Assembly: GCA_003013855.2 (NCBI GenBank)
Contig: ML058492.1
Coordinates: 2,759,365-2,823,364, forward strand
Direction: 5' to 3'
DNA: 64,000 bases
From: Liriodendron chinense
Taxonomy: Eukaryota > Streptophyta > Magnoliopsida > Magnoliales > Magnoliaceae
The notes below the pieces were generated by a model. That model worked only from the letters and a program-made list of their open reading frames with translations. It was not told the origin of the DNA and made no database searches. This document shows, one piece after another, positions 23,171 to 34,482 of the stretch (the first letter of the stretch is position 1; each line of letters opens with the position of its first letter). The translations under genes were made by a program, and so were the position numbers.

Positions 23171-23797
23171 TCAGTCCTGCACCAGCGGAAGAACTCGAGC
23201 TTTCAACTCGTTCACCTTCGCCTGGACCTGGGCTTCCTTGGCAATCAGGTCCATTAGGAAGGAAATGCATTGCTGCACAAAGTCAAAGTTCAGGTGCTCA
23301 GCATTGGCATAATTTCTCATGATGGAGACGTCGATCGCCAGCCTATCATGCTCCCGTTGGGCCTCCCTGACTATCCTCCAGATACCAGCACGGCGATCCG
23401 GGAACTCGGCCTCCGCCAGTGGGACAAGCCAAGCTAAGAATCCTCTGCTCTCCCTTTTTTCCTCCTTCAGGGAGTGAAGCCGGCTCGATAAGGAAAAGAA
23501 AGAAGCGGCCAGGGAAGGCTCCGCCGCCTCGAGGATCACCAACTCTTCCAAGAGGGAAGAATCGCCGATGAAGTCAAAGATGGCCTCCTTATGTTCGTCA
23601 GAAATGGAGGCCATCAGTGAAACGTTCTGAATGACTTGAAGAATAGAGCGAGAGTCCTCGCCCAGTCGGGTCAAGGCCTCGGCCACCTCGTCACGCTGAA
23701 TAACGAGAGATGACCAAGTCTCAGGGTGATCCAGAGAGCCTAGCAGCCGCCTCAGACAATCTCGGGCCGCACGAAGAGAAGCTCGCGTTATGGGCAT
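23171..23797 (-). CDS. Antisense 208-codon ORF of unknown function in the Tat element
   Basis: An intact ORF from ATG 23797 to TGA 23171, upstream of the PMD gene in the same direction. An acceptor-like TTTCTTAGCAG precedes the ATG by three bases, as in the PMD gene, so both may have an intron in the 5' UTR. The product is about 208 residues, mostly helical by appearance, rich in Arg, Glu, Leu and Ala (DEVAEALTRLGEDSR, LHSLKEEKRESR, AKEAQVQAKVNELKARV), probably with coiled coils near the end. There is no signal peptide or membrane segment. I do not recognise a family. It may be a separate product or, if spliced differently, the first coding exon of the PMD gene; the stop before 22782 argues against simple read-through. 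Confidence 0.55.
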   Translation of the reverse strand: MPITRASLRAARDCLRRLLGSLDHPETWSSLVIQRDEVAEALTRLGEDSRSILQVIQNVSLMASISDEHKEAIFDFIGDSSLLEELVILEAAEPSLAASFFSLSSRLHSLKEEKRESRGFLAWLVPLAEAEFPDRRAGIWRIVREAQREHDRLAIDVSIMRNYANAEHLNFDFVQQCISFLMDLIAKEAQVQAKVNELKARVLPLVQD

Positions 23798-24009
23798 TAT
23801 CTGCTAAGAAATAAGATTGATGAACCGATACGACAGTCCGACAAAAAGAGAAAGCAAGAGAAGCTAGTCGCGTGAAGTCAAAAAGGCTAGAAGAGACATG
23901 TAAAGGTATGCCCAAAACATCACTTGAATTAACCACTAGAACTACCCGTTAAGCTGGTGCAAGCCATAAATCTTAACAGTATGAGACCCTACGCCTCCTT
24001 AAAACAACG
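23798..24009 (-). other. Presumed 5' leader of the antisense genes
   Basis: No ORF of interest. If the minus-strand TATA box at 24733 is used, this stretch and the array to its right would be transcribed leader, partly removed as an intron that ends at the TTTCTTAGCAG acceptor near 23801. Confidence 0.35.
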
Positions 24010-24670
24010 GACACATATACGCAAAATATGAAGAAGAGGAGTAGGGGCTCACACCCTTCAAAGACCTAGCAAAATCATTAAAATAAAGTACGCAAAATCC
24101 CGAACTCCACCAAGTCCCATGGACTGTGCGTGAGGCCCTACACACGTCAAAATACCAAGTTACCTTTCCAGGTGCGTGAGGCCCCACGCACCTCAAAATG
24201 CCAAGTCCAATTTTCCGGGTGCGTGAGGCTCCACGCACCCCAATAATGACCGGAGTGTGAAAGTTGACTTTTGAGTGCGTAAGGTCCCACACACCTCGTA
24301 ATACTTGATACATGAAAAATTTGCCGAAGTTAGAATTTGAGGTGCGTGAAGCCCCACGCACCCACGTAAAACCCAATTCTCAAATGCGTGAAGGGGTTAA
24401 AACCCTCCGAGATTCGACGAAGGGTGCGTGCGTCCCCATGCACCCCAAAAATCCAAAAAGTCCGCCAAGTTCAACAAATTCTGGGTGCGTGACTCCCCAC
24501 GCACCCCTAAAAAGAGAGGATTCAAAATCGAACTAAGGGTTCCTGGATGCGTTAGTCCCCACGCACCCAAAAATTTAATTATCACCTCGAATATACGGGT
24601 GCGTGCGGATTAAAAGGGTGCGTTGGAGACAATTGTTGGGTGCGTTGGAGAATAAAAGGGTGTGTGGGCT
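24010..24670. repeat. Array of palindromic CGTGAGGCCCCACGCACC motifs
   Basis: About ten degenerate units of 50-65 bp, each with an inverted pair such as GGTGCGTGAGGCCCCACGCA followed by an A-rich tail (CCCAAAAAT). The same motif family fills the LTRs of this element and the solo LTR at 28439-30861. Here it lies outside the LTR, between the minus-strand TATA box and the first antisense ATG. Confidence 0.8.
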
Positions 24671-24725
24671 TGATCCGAGATGTATAGCAAGGAACAGTGA
24701 AATGACGAGAATAGGGCGACTTCAC

Positions 24726-24733
24726 TATTTATA
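24726..24733 (-). promoter_or_regulatory. TATA box of a putative antisense promoter
   Basis: On the minus strand, TATAAATA within CACTATAAATAGTGAAG, about 70 bp inside the 3' LTR. It is oriented toward the antisense ORFs, with the CACGCACC array downstream. No transcription can be shown from sequence. Confidence 0.55.
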
Positions 24734-24792
24734 GTGGGACCCAGGAAGTCCGATGCGTCGCACCAGACGATCGTGTGCCCGTCGCGACCCAC

Positions 24793-24804
24793 CGGAGGGG
24801 CATC
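24793..24804 (+). promoter_or_regulatory. Polypurine tract
   Basis: CGGAGGGGCATC immediately before the 3' LTR. The purine run is short and separated from the LTR by CATC, so it may be decayed or the LTR start may be slightly different. Confidence 0.45.
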
Positions 24805-26432
24805 TGTTGGGGTCCCAAAAGACAGGGACTCTTAAAATAAACAAAATAACCGAATACCTCTGAAGGAATCATGCAAAACGCCTTTCGGTGCACACAAAAC
24901 GGAATTATACAGGATTTCCTTACTTAGCCAAATCCTCCAGTGGGCCCCGCCGATCATCGTGTTCAGAACCGCCCAAAAGTGGACCCACAACTTCATTACT
25001 ACTCATGATGAACAGTGCAAGTGATTGTGCAACGAAACGGGCCCCACAAACCCTCCAAAATTCAAAACCCAATTAGTGGAGCCCACATTTACGTGCCCAC
25101 GCACCCTCAAATTCGGACACCCCACACGTCCGAAAAATCAGCAAAAACAGGAATCCATCCAAGGGTGTTTTAAGTCCCACGCACCCTAAAAATGGTGTCA
25201 CGCACCCTTAAAAATGACACATTTTGTGATTCTCATTACGAAGGCGTTTAGACTCCACACACCCTGAAATTGGGTCCACGCGCCTATAAATTCGGCTCCA
25301 CGCATCCATAAGTACATCGGACTCCCACGCACCCGAAAAGTGGCCCACGTGTCCATTAATTCGGGTCTCACGCGTCCATAAACTCAGCAAGAATCAAATT
25401 TGTAAATTTGGTCCCACGCATCCTGAATATGGACCCACGCACCCCTAAATTAATCAGGAATTCTGTACTTAGTTTTTAGGTGCGTGGAGCCCCACACACC
25501 CGTTTAATAGATCCCACACACCTAAAAATTCAGCCAATTGCAGAACATGTTCGCAGGTGTGCCGGGCTCAATTTTAAGTGTTTTCAAGGTCCGCTCGAGC
25601 CTATCTTGGGTATTTTGAGCATTCCGGATGTAATGGAACGGTCGAATGAACGTTCTGAGAACTCTAAATGAGTGGAATCGAGCATCTTCGAGGTTGACCC
25701 GATTCGACGTAATGAACGAAGTGACTTCCCGGAAAGGAGCTGTTAGCATCAAGAGCTATGCAAATATGCCATTATTTATGTTTACTGAAAAGGCATGATC
25801 CGATTTGTGTCAAAAGCTAGACAAGCAGGGCTATGATTACCACGATAAACCATGCCAAAGAGTTTCAAATTCTCTACAAAACAATTGCTATGAACTACCA
25901 TAGCACAACAGTCGATGCCCTACCCATCCAAACGACATCCGTTAGTTGGGCTGCACAAGTACACACAACTGTAGAATGGACCTCCTGAGGTCACCTGTCC
26001 CTACATTGACAGGCGCGGGCCCAGAGTCGTCCATCTCAGTCACAAACCCTGACGGTCTCAGCCCGAATCTCCGGCCAAAATATGGGACATAGACATCTGA
26101 CGAATACAAAGGTGGTTCAGTACACAGCAAAATAAATACAGGTCTCTATGACCACAAACTCTAAAACCATAGTCCCTGCAGACTAGTCTTTTGCCTTTTA
26201 ATCAAGGGTCATCGATCATTCGATGTAATTAAGGGCTCGTGCTAGATCACGGCCTGGAATGTACAAGATCACAGAATCTCTGGAATAAAATTCGCCTTGC
26301 GATATCTCTTCTCTTGTATACTTTTGTGAATGCTTGTGATTGTCTATGAATGCTTCTATTATTCAGAACCCCAGAGCAACAAAACACCACACTTCAGAGA
26401 ATGTGATCATATCCCATCCTCTAGTTCCAACA
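24805..26432 (+). repeat. 3' LTR of the 17.7 kb Tat element (internally deleted)
   Basis: 1,628 bp, TGTTGGGGTCCC to TTCCAACA. Compared with the 5' LTR it lacks 417 bp: the sequence jumps at the word TAAATTC, present at 9223 and 9640 in the 5' copy and only once, near 25287, here. The lost part includes the LTR TATA box. Otherwise the copies align throughout. Confidence 0.93.
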
Positions 26433-26437
26433 CTTGG

Positions 26438-26684
26438 GTTCAAAGGTAACCTCATTTAACGACCACGAGCCGAGCTGCTCGCATGAGGAGATGGCCTCGT
26501 TTAACGACCACGAGCCGAGCTGCTCGTATGCATTTAGGTGTTGTGGTCGGAGGTTTGAGATGGTATACGAGGTATGAGCGGGGAAGGCTCGTAATCAGGT
26601 ATTTTGGTCGCGACTTTTATAGAAAGGCGCTTGCTAATCGCATATTGCTCATGCTCCTTCGACGACCAACTTTATTTTACAACA
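26438..26684 (-). repeat. 5' LTR of the minus-strand Tat element, U3 part
   Basis: Continues the LTR broken at 8743. On the minus strand it starts TGTTGTAAAATAAAGTTGG at 26684, a proper LTR start. It contains a tandem pair of about 37 bp with TTAACGACCACGAGCCGAGC at 26455-26530. Together with 8321-8743 it gives an LTR of about 670 bp. Confidence 0.6.
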
Positions 26685-28362
26685 GCTATGATAATTGTTT
26701 TTGACGTCTTATGTTAATAATTGTCTATCTCACTGTTTATTTCCATTTCTTTTGTTTTTATATTTCTCTACTTTCCTTATTGCTTATGATAATTGTTTTT
26801 GACGTCTTATGTTAATAATTGTCTATCTCACTGTCTATTTTCATTTTTTTATTTATATATTTCTCTACTTTCATTACTTGTTTACAATAATTGCTTTATT
26901 CGTAAGAATGTTTATTCCTAAATAATCATCTCCTGATAATTGTTTTATGATCTTAATTGTTATGGAATGATCTATATCTAAATTGTTCATTGTTGATGTG
27001 AATTGGAGTAATTTGTGTTTTGAAGAAAATTAATAGATTTATATGTATTGGAATTGGAATTGGAATTACATATGTAACTTGGATTACAATTTAAAGATTT
27101 TAATTGAGCCCATTTTGTTGGTGTTCTTAAATGGACTTGAAGCCCATTTGGCTTTGTTTGGGGAGATCCCTATTTATTGGTGTCCATCAATGGACTTATT
27201 GCCCATGTGACTTTGTTTGGGGAGATCCCTCTTTGTTGGTGTCCATCAATGGACTTATTGCCCAAGTGGTTTGGTTGGAGATCAAGAATATCCTTTTGTT
27301 GAAAACTTTGAAACACATATAAGATGGTAATGTTAATAGTTTAATTGTAGAGAATCATAGAAACATAATTGGTTGTATTAAATTATAGTATATTCTATTG
27401 GACGTCTCATGGGCCGAGGATGGTGTTATGGGATGCTATGCCCGAGCCGTCGGCTTATGCTGGGTTGCACACACCTCCCATAGTGACCATGAGCTTTTAA
27501 TTATTGACTTATTAATCGGACTAATAAAGATTGTCTAATTATATATACATGGCATTTGCGGGTAATGTTGGTGACGAGCCACATTACTGTCAGTTTGATA
27601 TGCATTACATCGCGGATAACATTGGTGACAAGCCATGTTACTATTAGTTTGAAATTCGCTAGCTGGATGTGCATCTCCAGGCTGATGAACATGTGCATGC
27701 ATCCATATATTTAAAAGATCAATGTTAATATGTGTGGAATGAATTGGGTGAATGCTGTGTTGTTTGTGATGTGGATGAAATATTACATTTGATTACATTA
27801 AATGCATTTTAGAATTTTTAAATTTTGTCATTATGTGATTTGTTATTTTTATTGTCTTTTTATCTAATTATAGTTGTTACCTTTAATTAATGTTACCTGT
27901 AATTTTACATTTGGCCATACTGTAAATTATGTCCTATAATTTTAGAACTTATGTAAATCGTAATCTGTTAGCTAGCTTAAATTAATTATTACCTAACTAT
28001 TATCATGTTTGGTAATCTTGGAGGGTTTACCTCACTGTGATAGTGTTTTAACGCTATCGAACCATAACAGTTGATGCAGGTGTCTGTGGATGAGAGGTTG
28101 GAAGGTGGTGCCACTCAAGTTTACTTGCAGTGTTTCTTTCTTTTGGTTTCATTTTTAATTAATGTAATATTGAGACAATTGATTTGTGTAAGCCCTATGG
28201 GCGCCACTTGTACAGTTTAATATATATTTGGACATTGCATTCTTGATATGCTTCCATTGCGAATTAAAAAAAATTATACTATAAAGTGGATATTTGAGTG
28301 TTTACACTCAGGTTTTCATAACTTGGGTTCAACACCCAAGTACTGAAAATCGGGGCGTTACA
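26685..28362 (-). repeat. LTR-like remnant starting TGTAACGCCCCG
   Basis: On the minus strand the right edge reads TGTAACGCCCCGATTTTCAG at 28362, the kind of start seen in Del/Tekay-type LTRs (from memory). Inside are a tandem duplication of about 100 bp (TATGATAATTGTTTTTGACG at 26687 and 26786) and three 58-bp tandem units at 27116-27290 (TTGGTGTCCATCAATGGACT). A hairpin ACTTGGGTTCAACACCCAAG lies at about 28321. No coding region. The other end of this LTR is not identifiable. Confidence 0.45.
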
Positions 28363-28438
28363 CTAGGTACGTTGCATGTTTGTCTTAAATTAAGGTAGAT
28401 GATGAAATCTTTTAAGTGTATATTCCTTAATTTCTACT

Positions 28439-30861
28439 TGTTGGGGTCCCAAAAGTCAGTACCCTCCGGAACAAATCAACTGGACACGTACTTCGAAGAA
28501 ATCCCACAAAATACTATCCAACGCACCCAAATAGTAAGATCTGCAAAAGATCCAGTACTTAGCCATTTTCTCCGGTGGGCCTCACGAATCACCGTGATCA
28601 AAACTGTCCAAAATCAAGCAAGTACCTTCTTTATGAATTATAATAAGCAGTGCATGACGATTGGCCAAAAGGCGGGGCCCGCGAACCCTTTATTTTGCAA
28701 AACCTAAATTTGCAAAGCACGAGTACGTCAAGCGCACCCATTTATTCAGCTTGACGCACCCTTAAATTCATGAAAATTCAAGAAGTATTTCAGGATGTAT
28801 TTCACCTCTGACACATCCAAAAAATAGCTTGATGCATCCGAAAAATACCTTCGATGCGTCCATAAATTCAGAAAATTCGGAACTGCAATTTCAAGGTGCA
28901 TTGGACCTTGACGCATTCAAAAAATGGTCTGACGCGTCCAAAAATAGCTCGATGCACCCATCAAATCATCAAGAACCAGCATAGTATTTTTTGGATGCAT
29001 TGGACTCTAACGCACCTAAAAAATAGCTCGAAGCACCCATAAAATCAGCACATTTCAGAATATCATTTTGGAGTGCGTCGGAGCTCCCACGCGCCTATTT
29101 GAAGGTGCGTCGAAGGCTTTTGGGGGTGCGTCATACGTGGCAGCCCCTCATTGGTCGCTGTACGGTATTTTCAGGTATAAATACCCCCTTCCACTGTTCA
29201 TTTGCACAGATTAGGAGAGAGAGAGAGAGCTATTATCCTCTGAGTATTTGGGATTTGTCGCCGGAAACCCTCGTCGGAATTCATTTCCGACCACCGAAAA
29301 ACTTTCCCGGTCACCGAAATCCCTTTCCGATTACCGACATCTTTCACTAGAAGATCATTCCAACCAACACCACCGCAGGTCCGGATTATAAAAAATCATA
29401 AGTGTGGGCACACACCCAAAAATAGCTCGATGCACCCGAAATTTCAACATAATTCGGACTTGTATTTTTAGGGTGCATTGGACTTCCACGCACCCGAAAA
29501 TTCAACATGATTTGGACTTGTATTTTTAGGGTGCATTGGACTCCCACGCACCCGAAAATGGCTTGACGCACCTGAAAATTCAACATAATTCGGACTTGTA
29601 TTTTTAGGGTGCATTGGACTCCCACGCACTCAAAAATAGCTCGACGTGCGCGAAAATTCAATATAATTCAGACTTGTATTTTTAGGGTGCATTGGACTCC
29701 CACGCACCCGAAAATGGCTCGACGCACCTGAAAATTCAACATGATTCGGACTTGTATTTTTAGGGTGCATTGGACTCCCACGCACCCAAAAATAGCTCGA
29801 TGCGCCCGAAAATTCAATATAATTCAGACTTATATTTTTAGGGTGCATTGAACTCCCACGCACCCAAAAATGGCCCCACACATCCATAAATTCAACAAAA
29901 TCAGACAACTAATTTTAGGGTGCATTGGACTCCCACGCACCCACAAATTAGGTCCCACGCATTAAAAAATCAGCCAATTACAGAACACGTTTACAGGTGC
30001 ACCAGGCTCAATATTAAGTGTTTTCAAGTTCCATTTGATCCTATTTTGGGTATTTCAAGCGTTCCAGATGTGATGGAACACTTAAACGGATGTTCCGAGA
30101 CCTCTAAACGAGCGGAATTGTGCATCTTTGAGGATTGATCCAATTCGACGCGATGAACTAAACGACTTCTCGAAGAGAAGCCGCCACCATCCAGAATTAT
30201 GCAAATGTGTTATTATTTATATCTACTGTAAGATATAATTCGATTAGGGTCGAAAGCTAGACAAATGGGACTATGGTTATCACGATAAACTATATCAAAG
30301 AGTTTTAAATCGCTACAAAGCAATTGTTATGAACCGCCACAACACAACAGTCAATGCCCTACCCATTCAAGACGGCATTCACCGGTTGGGCTACTCAGGT
30401 ACACACAGCTGTAGATTGGACTTTTCGAGGTCATCTGTCCATACATGACAGGCACGGGCCCAGAGTCGTCTTTCTCAGTCATAAACCCTGATAATCTCAG
30501 CTTGGATCTCTGGTCAAAACATGGGACATAGACATTTGACTAATACAAAGATGGTTCAGTATATAACAAAACAAATACAGGTCGCTACGACCACAAACTC
30601 TAAGATCATAGTCCCTGCTGACTAGTCTTTTGCCTTTTAATCAAGGGTCATCGATCATTCGATGTAATTAAGGGCTTGTGCCAGATCACAGCCTGGAATG
30701 TACAAGATCTCAGGATCTCTAGAGTAAAATTCGCTTTGCGATATCTCTTCTTGTGTACCTTTTGTGAATACTTGTAATTGTCTATGAATGTTTCTATTAC
30801 TCAGAACCCCAGAGCAACAATACACAGAAAATGTCATTGCTTTCATTTTCTAGTTCTAACA
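28439..30861 (+). mobile_element. Solo LTR related to the 17.7 kb Tat element
   Basis: 2,423 bp, TGTTGGGGTCCCAAAAG to TAGTTCTAACA, flanked by a perfect 5-bp duplication CTACT (28434-28438 and 30862-30866). This shows insertion of a full element followed by LTR-LTR recombination. A TATA box (TATAAATA, 29176-29183) is followed by a GA run at 29215-29230. The last kilobase aligns with the Tat LTR (TAATCAAGGGTCATCGATCA near 30637). It belongs to a diverged subfamily, with its own tandem array at 29440-29940. Confidence 0.92.
29440..29945 (+). repeat. Tandem array in the solo LTR
   Basis: About seven copies of a unit of roughly 57-82 bp containing GACTTGTATTTTTAGGGTGC then ATTGGACTCCCACGCACCC and a second CGACGCACC word. 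It lies just downstream of the TATA box, matching the position of the CACGCACC words at 9590-9880 in the Tat 5' LTR. Confidence 0.85.
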
Positions 30862-30866
30862 CTACT

Positions 30867-31924
30867 ACATAATATGTAGTATAATGTTGATGGAAGTGTA
30901 AACAAGACTACACGCTGCAGTTGCTTTTAAAACTCCATTTAAAAGGCTTTGAAAAATGCTAGAATTTCCTTCTCCCTTCTTCCTTCCTGTAGTGATCAGT
31001 ATAGCCATTGGAAGTCATGTTTTAATGATCCAACTGTTTATATGATGTGGCTTAGGGGAATATGGACACCGAAGAAAGAAAGAAACTCAAGAATGGAATT
31101 TTAAACACTATTTTACTTTTTTTTGGACTGTCTCCATAAATTTTATTATGTTGGACAATTTTTTTTATCATACAATATTGAAGATTTTCAAGGAAGCTAG
31201 AAACACGTGTATCTCCACCGACCAATGATTGGATAATTGAAACGTGACCTAGATCCGATGGTTATAATCTCGATGTATCTGACCACAATACGTCGAGGAC
31301 ATATTATAGGTAACTACTCCCCTGCAATTGCAATCCCAGTACCATTTTCGTTTGGGCTTTTAGCATGTCAATATGACAAAAGAGAGGTATGGATACGAGT
31401 AGCATGTGTTCAAGATCTGATCCTAACATGACAATACTTGTTTGAACTCGAACTAGAACTCTCTCGGTCTACTGACCGAGCAGAGCTACACTCGACTCGG
31501 CCGAGTCGAATCGAGTATCGAGCGAGGCTAGGGGAGTTCGAGTCGAGCATCGAGCACGGGTCATGCTCGACTCAAATCGACTCATGTACAACTCTAGGCA
31601 GGTCGCTTCGTAGGGGAGAGTATGAGGAAATGCTCACAGGTTGTTATGTGTAGGCGTATTTTGAAACTTGGGGGAACCATACTGTGTGAATTTAAAGGCC
31701 TTGGGAGATTTTACACTGTTTCTTATAGTTAAGCCCACCTAAGTATTAGATCAGTGTTATTTCTGGTATCAACGCTTAAGATGAGGTGGCCCATCTAATG
31801 GACGGGTTGGATCTCATCCACATGAGCTCCTCCCTCCACTTCATCGAATAACACACCACGCATGACTATGTGTAGTCATTAATGGCTGCTAGGGTACATA
31901 TTTTGATAGAACACCCCCTTTCTT
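30867..31924. other. No gene; GAGTCGA-rich patch
   Basis: No supported coding region. 31440-31590 is rich in GACTCG / CGAGTC words in both orientations (TCGACTCGGCCGAGTCGA), similar to the interior of the hAT-like element at 61282-62003, so it is probably a transposon remnant. Confidence 0.45.
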
Positions 31925-32478
31925 TAGGGTTGTCAATGGACCGGGTTGGCCCAACAGGCTTTCGGGCCTGGCCCGCCTTGGGCCGGGCTTGGACTAGAGT
32001 ATCATCCCTGCGGGTCGGGCTCGGGCCTAAAGTATAAGCCCGTTTTTTCAAACGGGCCGGACTTGGACTAGGCTGTTCAAAAGCCCGACAACCCAACCGG
32101 ACCCGAATATATTTTTAATTTAAAATTGAAATTAAAATATTTTCTTCCATTCAAAATTTAAATTTTACACACATTTTTCCTAAAAATCCATCTCCCTCCT
32201 AATACGCTTTTTATTCTCTGATGTTGATGATTTTTTTCATATATGGAAACGCGTGGGATTAAAGGATAATTTCTCTCTCTCTCTCTATGTCAAAGGCCGG
32301 GCTGGGCTAGGGCTAGGGCTGGGGTGGGTTCGGGTCAGACCTTGCATTTGTATCTTTATCCGGGCTTGGGCTAGACTATTGTGGCCCGTCACGGGTCTAG
32401 GCTAGGTTCAGGCTAGGTTCAGGCATATGTTGAGAGAGGCGGGCTAGACTTGGATAGAGCTTGCCCATTGACATCCTA
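31925..32478. mobile_element. hAT-like MITE, GGGCCGGGC-rich
   Basis: Ends TAGGGTTGTCAATGG at 31925 and CCATTGACATCCTA at 32478 form an inverted repeat with one base difference in length. The interior is full of GGGCCGGGCTTGG words. An 8-bp duplication is only partly visible (CCTTTCTT / CCTTGTTC), so superfamily assignment rests mainly on the termini. Confidence 0.6.
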
Positions 32479-33878
32479 CCTTGTTCTTTTTTGGTACTCA
32501 TTTTTGTCTTCACCGCCTATTTGCATGATAGTGGGTGGGAATCCGGATAGTCTGCTCGTCCTCAACAGGATTTTTCCTGTTTGCCGACCTCTTGGCCCAA
32601 CTCAGCACTGGCTGCATTAAATGCAGCAGTGCTTTAATGCAGTCAGTGCAGACGATCGGGTCTGAGTACCACGAACTGATTCTGGAACCTGAATTATCAT
32701 TTTCAATGGTTTTGTATCAATTGCGCTTGAGGTCCATCGACATTGGCCAATGGGTGATAGTCCCACCGTTGCTGCATGGTATGATGATCCAGCCGCCCAT
32801 CATGTAGGCATTGAGTTGATGGGCTAATGTTAGAAGATCAGAGGATTGATTTTTGTTTGTAACAGTCCGAGTGACGATCTCCAGTTGGACGGACATCATA
32901 ACATTGACGGATATCTGTGCAGATAGACTATCAAGGATCATCCAACTAGGGAGGTATCTCCATCATATATGGGCCAAGCAATAAACAACAGCTAGCACGT
33001 TCTCTAATCTAAACTGCTCAGAATCGTTTCCTTGCATGCAAACATAACATACTCCCATTACACCTAAAGAAAGGCTTCTTGCCTTCTATCCACCTGAGAA
33101 GTAAAAGACAAAATTGCCCCTGTTCATGATTGTTTCAGAGATTACAGCCCCACAGTTACAATCAATGGACGGTCCAAAATGAAAATGGTCGGTTCACGTG
33201 GTTGATGGGGAAACTAATAAGTCGTTGAAGCCAGATGAACAGTTTATGGTAGATGTGGCCTTGTCTAGTAATCTAAACCATCGAAATTTTGGCTTGGCGC
33301 ATGAGATCCATGGTCAGTGACTGAAACTACTGATCCTAACAGTTGAAATGATCCATACCATTGAATTTTTCAAATAGTTCTTTGGCACTGATCAAAACAG
33401 TGGAAACCTTGGCTTCGGCCTAGTTCAACGATCGAAATCATTGATTGCTGGAAATAGTGACCTGGGCATCAATCCCAAACTGTCCAAATGTTAACTTAGC
33501 CGATTATAAATAATAAAAACCATTCATTGTGCCAAAGAGTGCAATGGGCATTGATCCAACCCCTCTAAATGTTGAACTTAGCTCCTTTTCAATGTTGCCT
33601 TAACCCCTTCTCAATGTATGACACATTTTCCAGCATGCATCCCTCCAAAGCGAACAACAGGATATGGCACTGCCATGTATGGCTGTATTTCAAAGACCAC
33701 ATGAATCCACGTGCCTCCTCTGACAGTCCCATTTTACCGTTGGGAGAGGGTGTAGGACGCCCAAAATATCAGGCCATGCCTACCATTAGGTAGGCCACAC
33801 CATAGAATAAACTGCAACAACCATAGGAGAACCCCTAAGCAGAACAAATGATGGAATCAGCCTCAGCCTGATTACTCG
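32479..33878. other. No gene recognised
   Basis: No supported coding region. 33210-33560 contains several loosely similar units of the form GATCNAAACNGTNGAAATNTT, probably old tandem duplication. An inverted pair (GCATTAAATGCAGCAGTGCT then TTAATGC) lies near 32612-32640. Confidence 0.4.
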
Positions 33879-34482
33879 TAGGGCTGTCAATGCACCGGGC
33901 TGGCCCGCCTCAGGATGGACTTGGTCTAGAGTAGGACTCGGGCTTGAAATTTAGGCCCATTACTCAATTAGGCCTGGTTTAGACAGTGTACAACAATCTG
34001 TTAGCCCAACCTGAGGCTGGCTCAGACTGGCCGTTAAGGGTTTACAAGGCAATTCTTTATTAGCCGGGCCTAAGTCCGGCTCAGCCTGGCCCTGAAGGGT
34101 TTACAAGGCAATTCCCTCCCTCCCTCCCTCCCTCCCTCCGGACCAAACCTTGTGCTCAGGCTCGGGTCCAATATAAACATTTCTATAGCTGAGCTCAGGC
34201 TGGACCACCCATGCCTGGGCTTGCCTCAGGCCTATATTGAACAATGCAGGCCGGTCTAAGCTAGCAGCCATATTTTGGACTTATCAATTCAACTTCCTTG
34301 TCACCTATACGAATTTTAAGTAACTTCTTAAGTGGCGGTGTATCATCCATCATTACTCCACAGGGAATCAAAGCTTTTCTCTACACTCCATATTCAAAAT
34401 CAAGCAGACCCTTAATCAGGTTCCCTTAGTTGGGTATGTATACACCGAAAGCCAAAGTGAGCCTGGTCTGCTGACAGCCCTG
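33879..34482. mobile_element. hAT-like MITE, second copy
   Basis: Terminal inverted repeats TAGGGCTGTCA at 33879 and its near reverse complement TGACAGCCCTG at 34482. Interior again carries CGGGCTGGCC / GGCCGGGCC words, so it is related to 31925-32478. A CCCT-type microsatellite sits at about 34116-34138. No clear 8-bp target duplication. Confidence 0.55.

Larger units (their letters stand above)
8744..26432 (+). mobile_element. Full-length Tat-lineage Ty3/gypsy retrotransposon with antisense genes
   Basis: A 17,689-bp element flanked by the 5-bp target duplication CTTGG at 8739-8743 and 26433-26437. The LTRs start TATTGGGGTCCC (5' copy, first dinucleotide mutated from TG) and TGTTGGGGTCCC (3' copy), and both end in TTCCAACA. 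The plus strand encodes gag-pro-RT-RNaseH-aRNaseH-integrase (11265-18098). The minus strand encodes a PMD-type protein and a second ORF (18603-23797). Dual RNase H and antisense ORFs between pol and the 3' LTR suggest the Tat lineage, perhaps close to Retand-type elements, where antisense ORFs have been reported. LTR copies differ at many sites, mostly transitions in the part I compared by eye (about 17 in 200 bp near 9834-10030, fewer beyond). All major ORFs are broken, so it is not autonomous now. Confidence 0.95.

Noticed and set aside
24010..24670. Resemblance to a CRISPR array (regular palindromic repeats)
   Set aside because: Repeats are degenerate, spacing varies, the sequence is a eukaryotic transposon and the same motif is spread through its LTRs.
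32535..32941. Overlapping ORFs of 74-90 codons on both strands
   Set aside because: No recognisable motif or splice context; probably chance openings.
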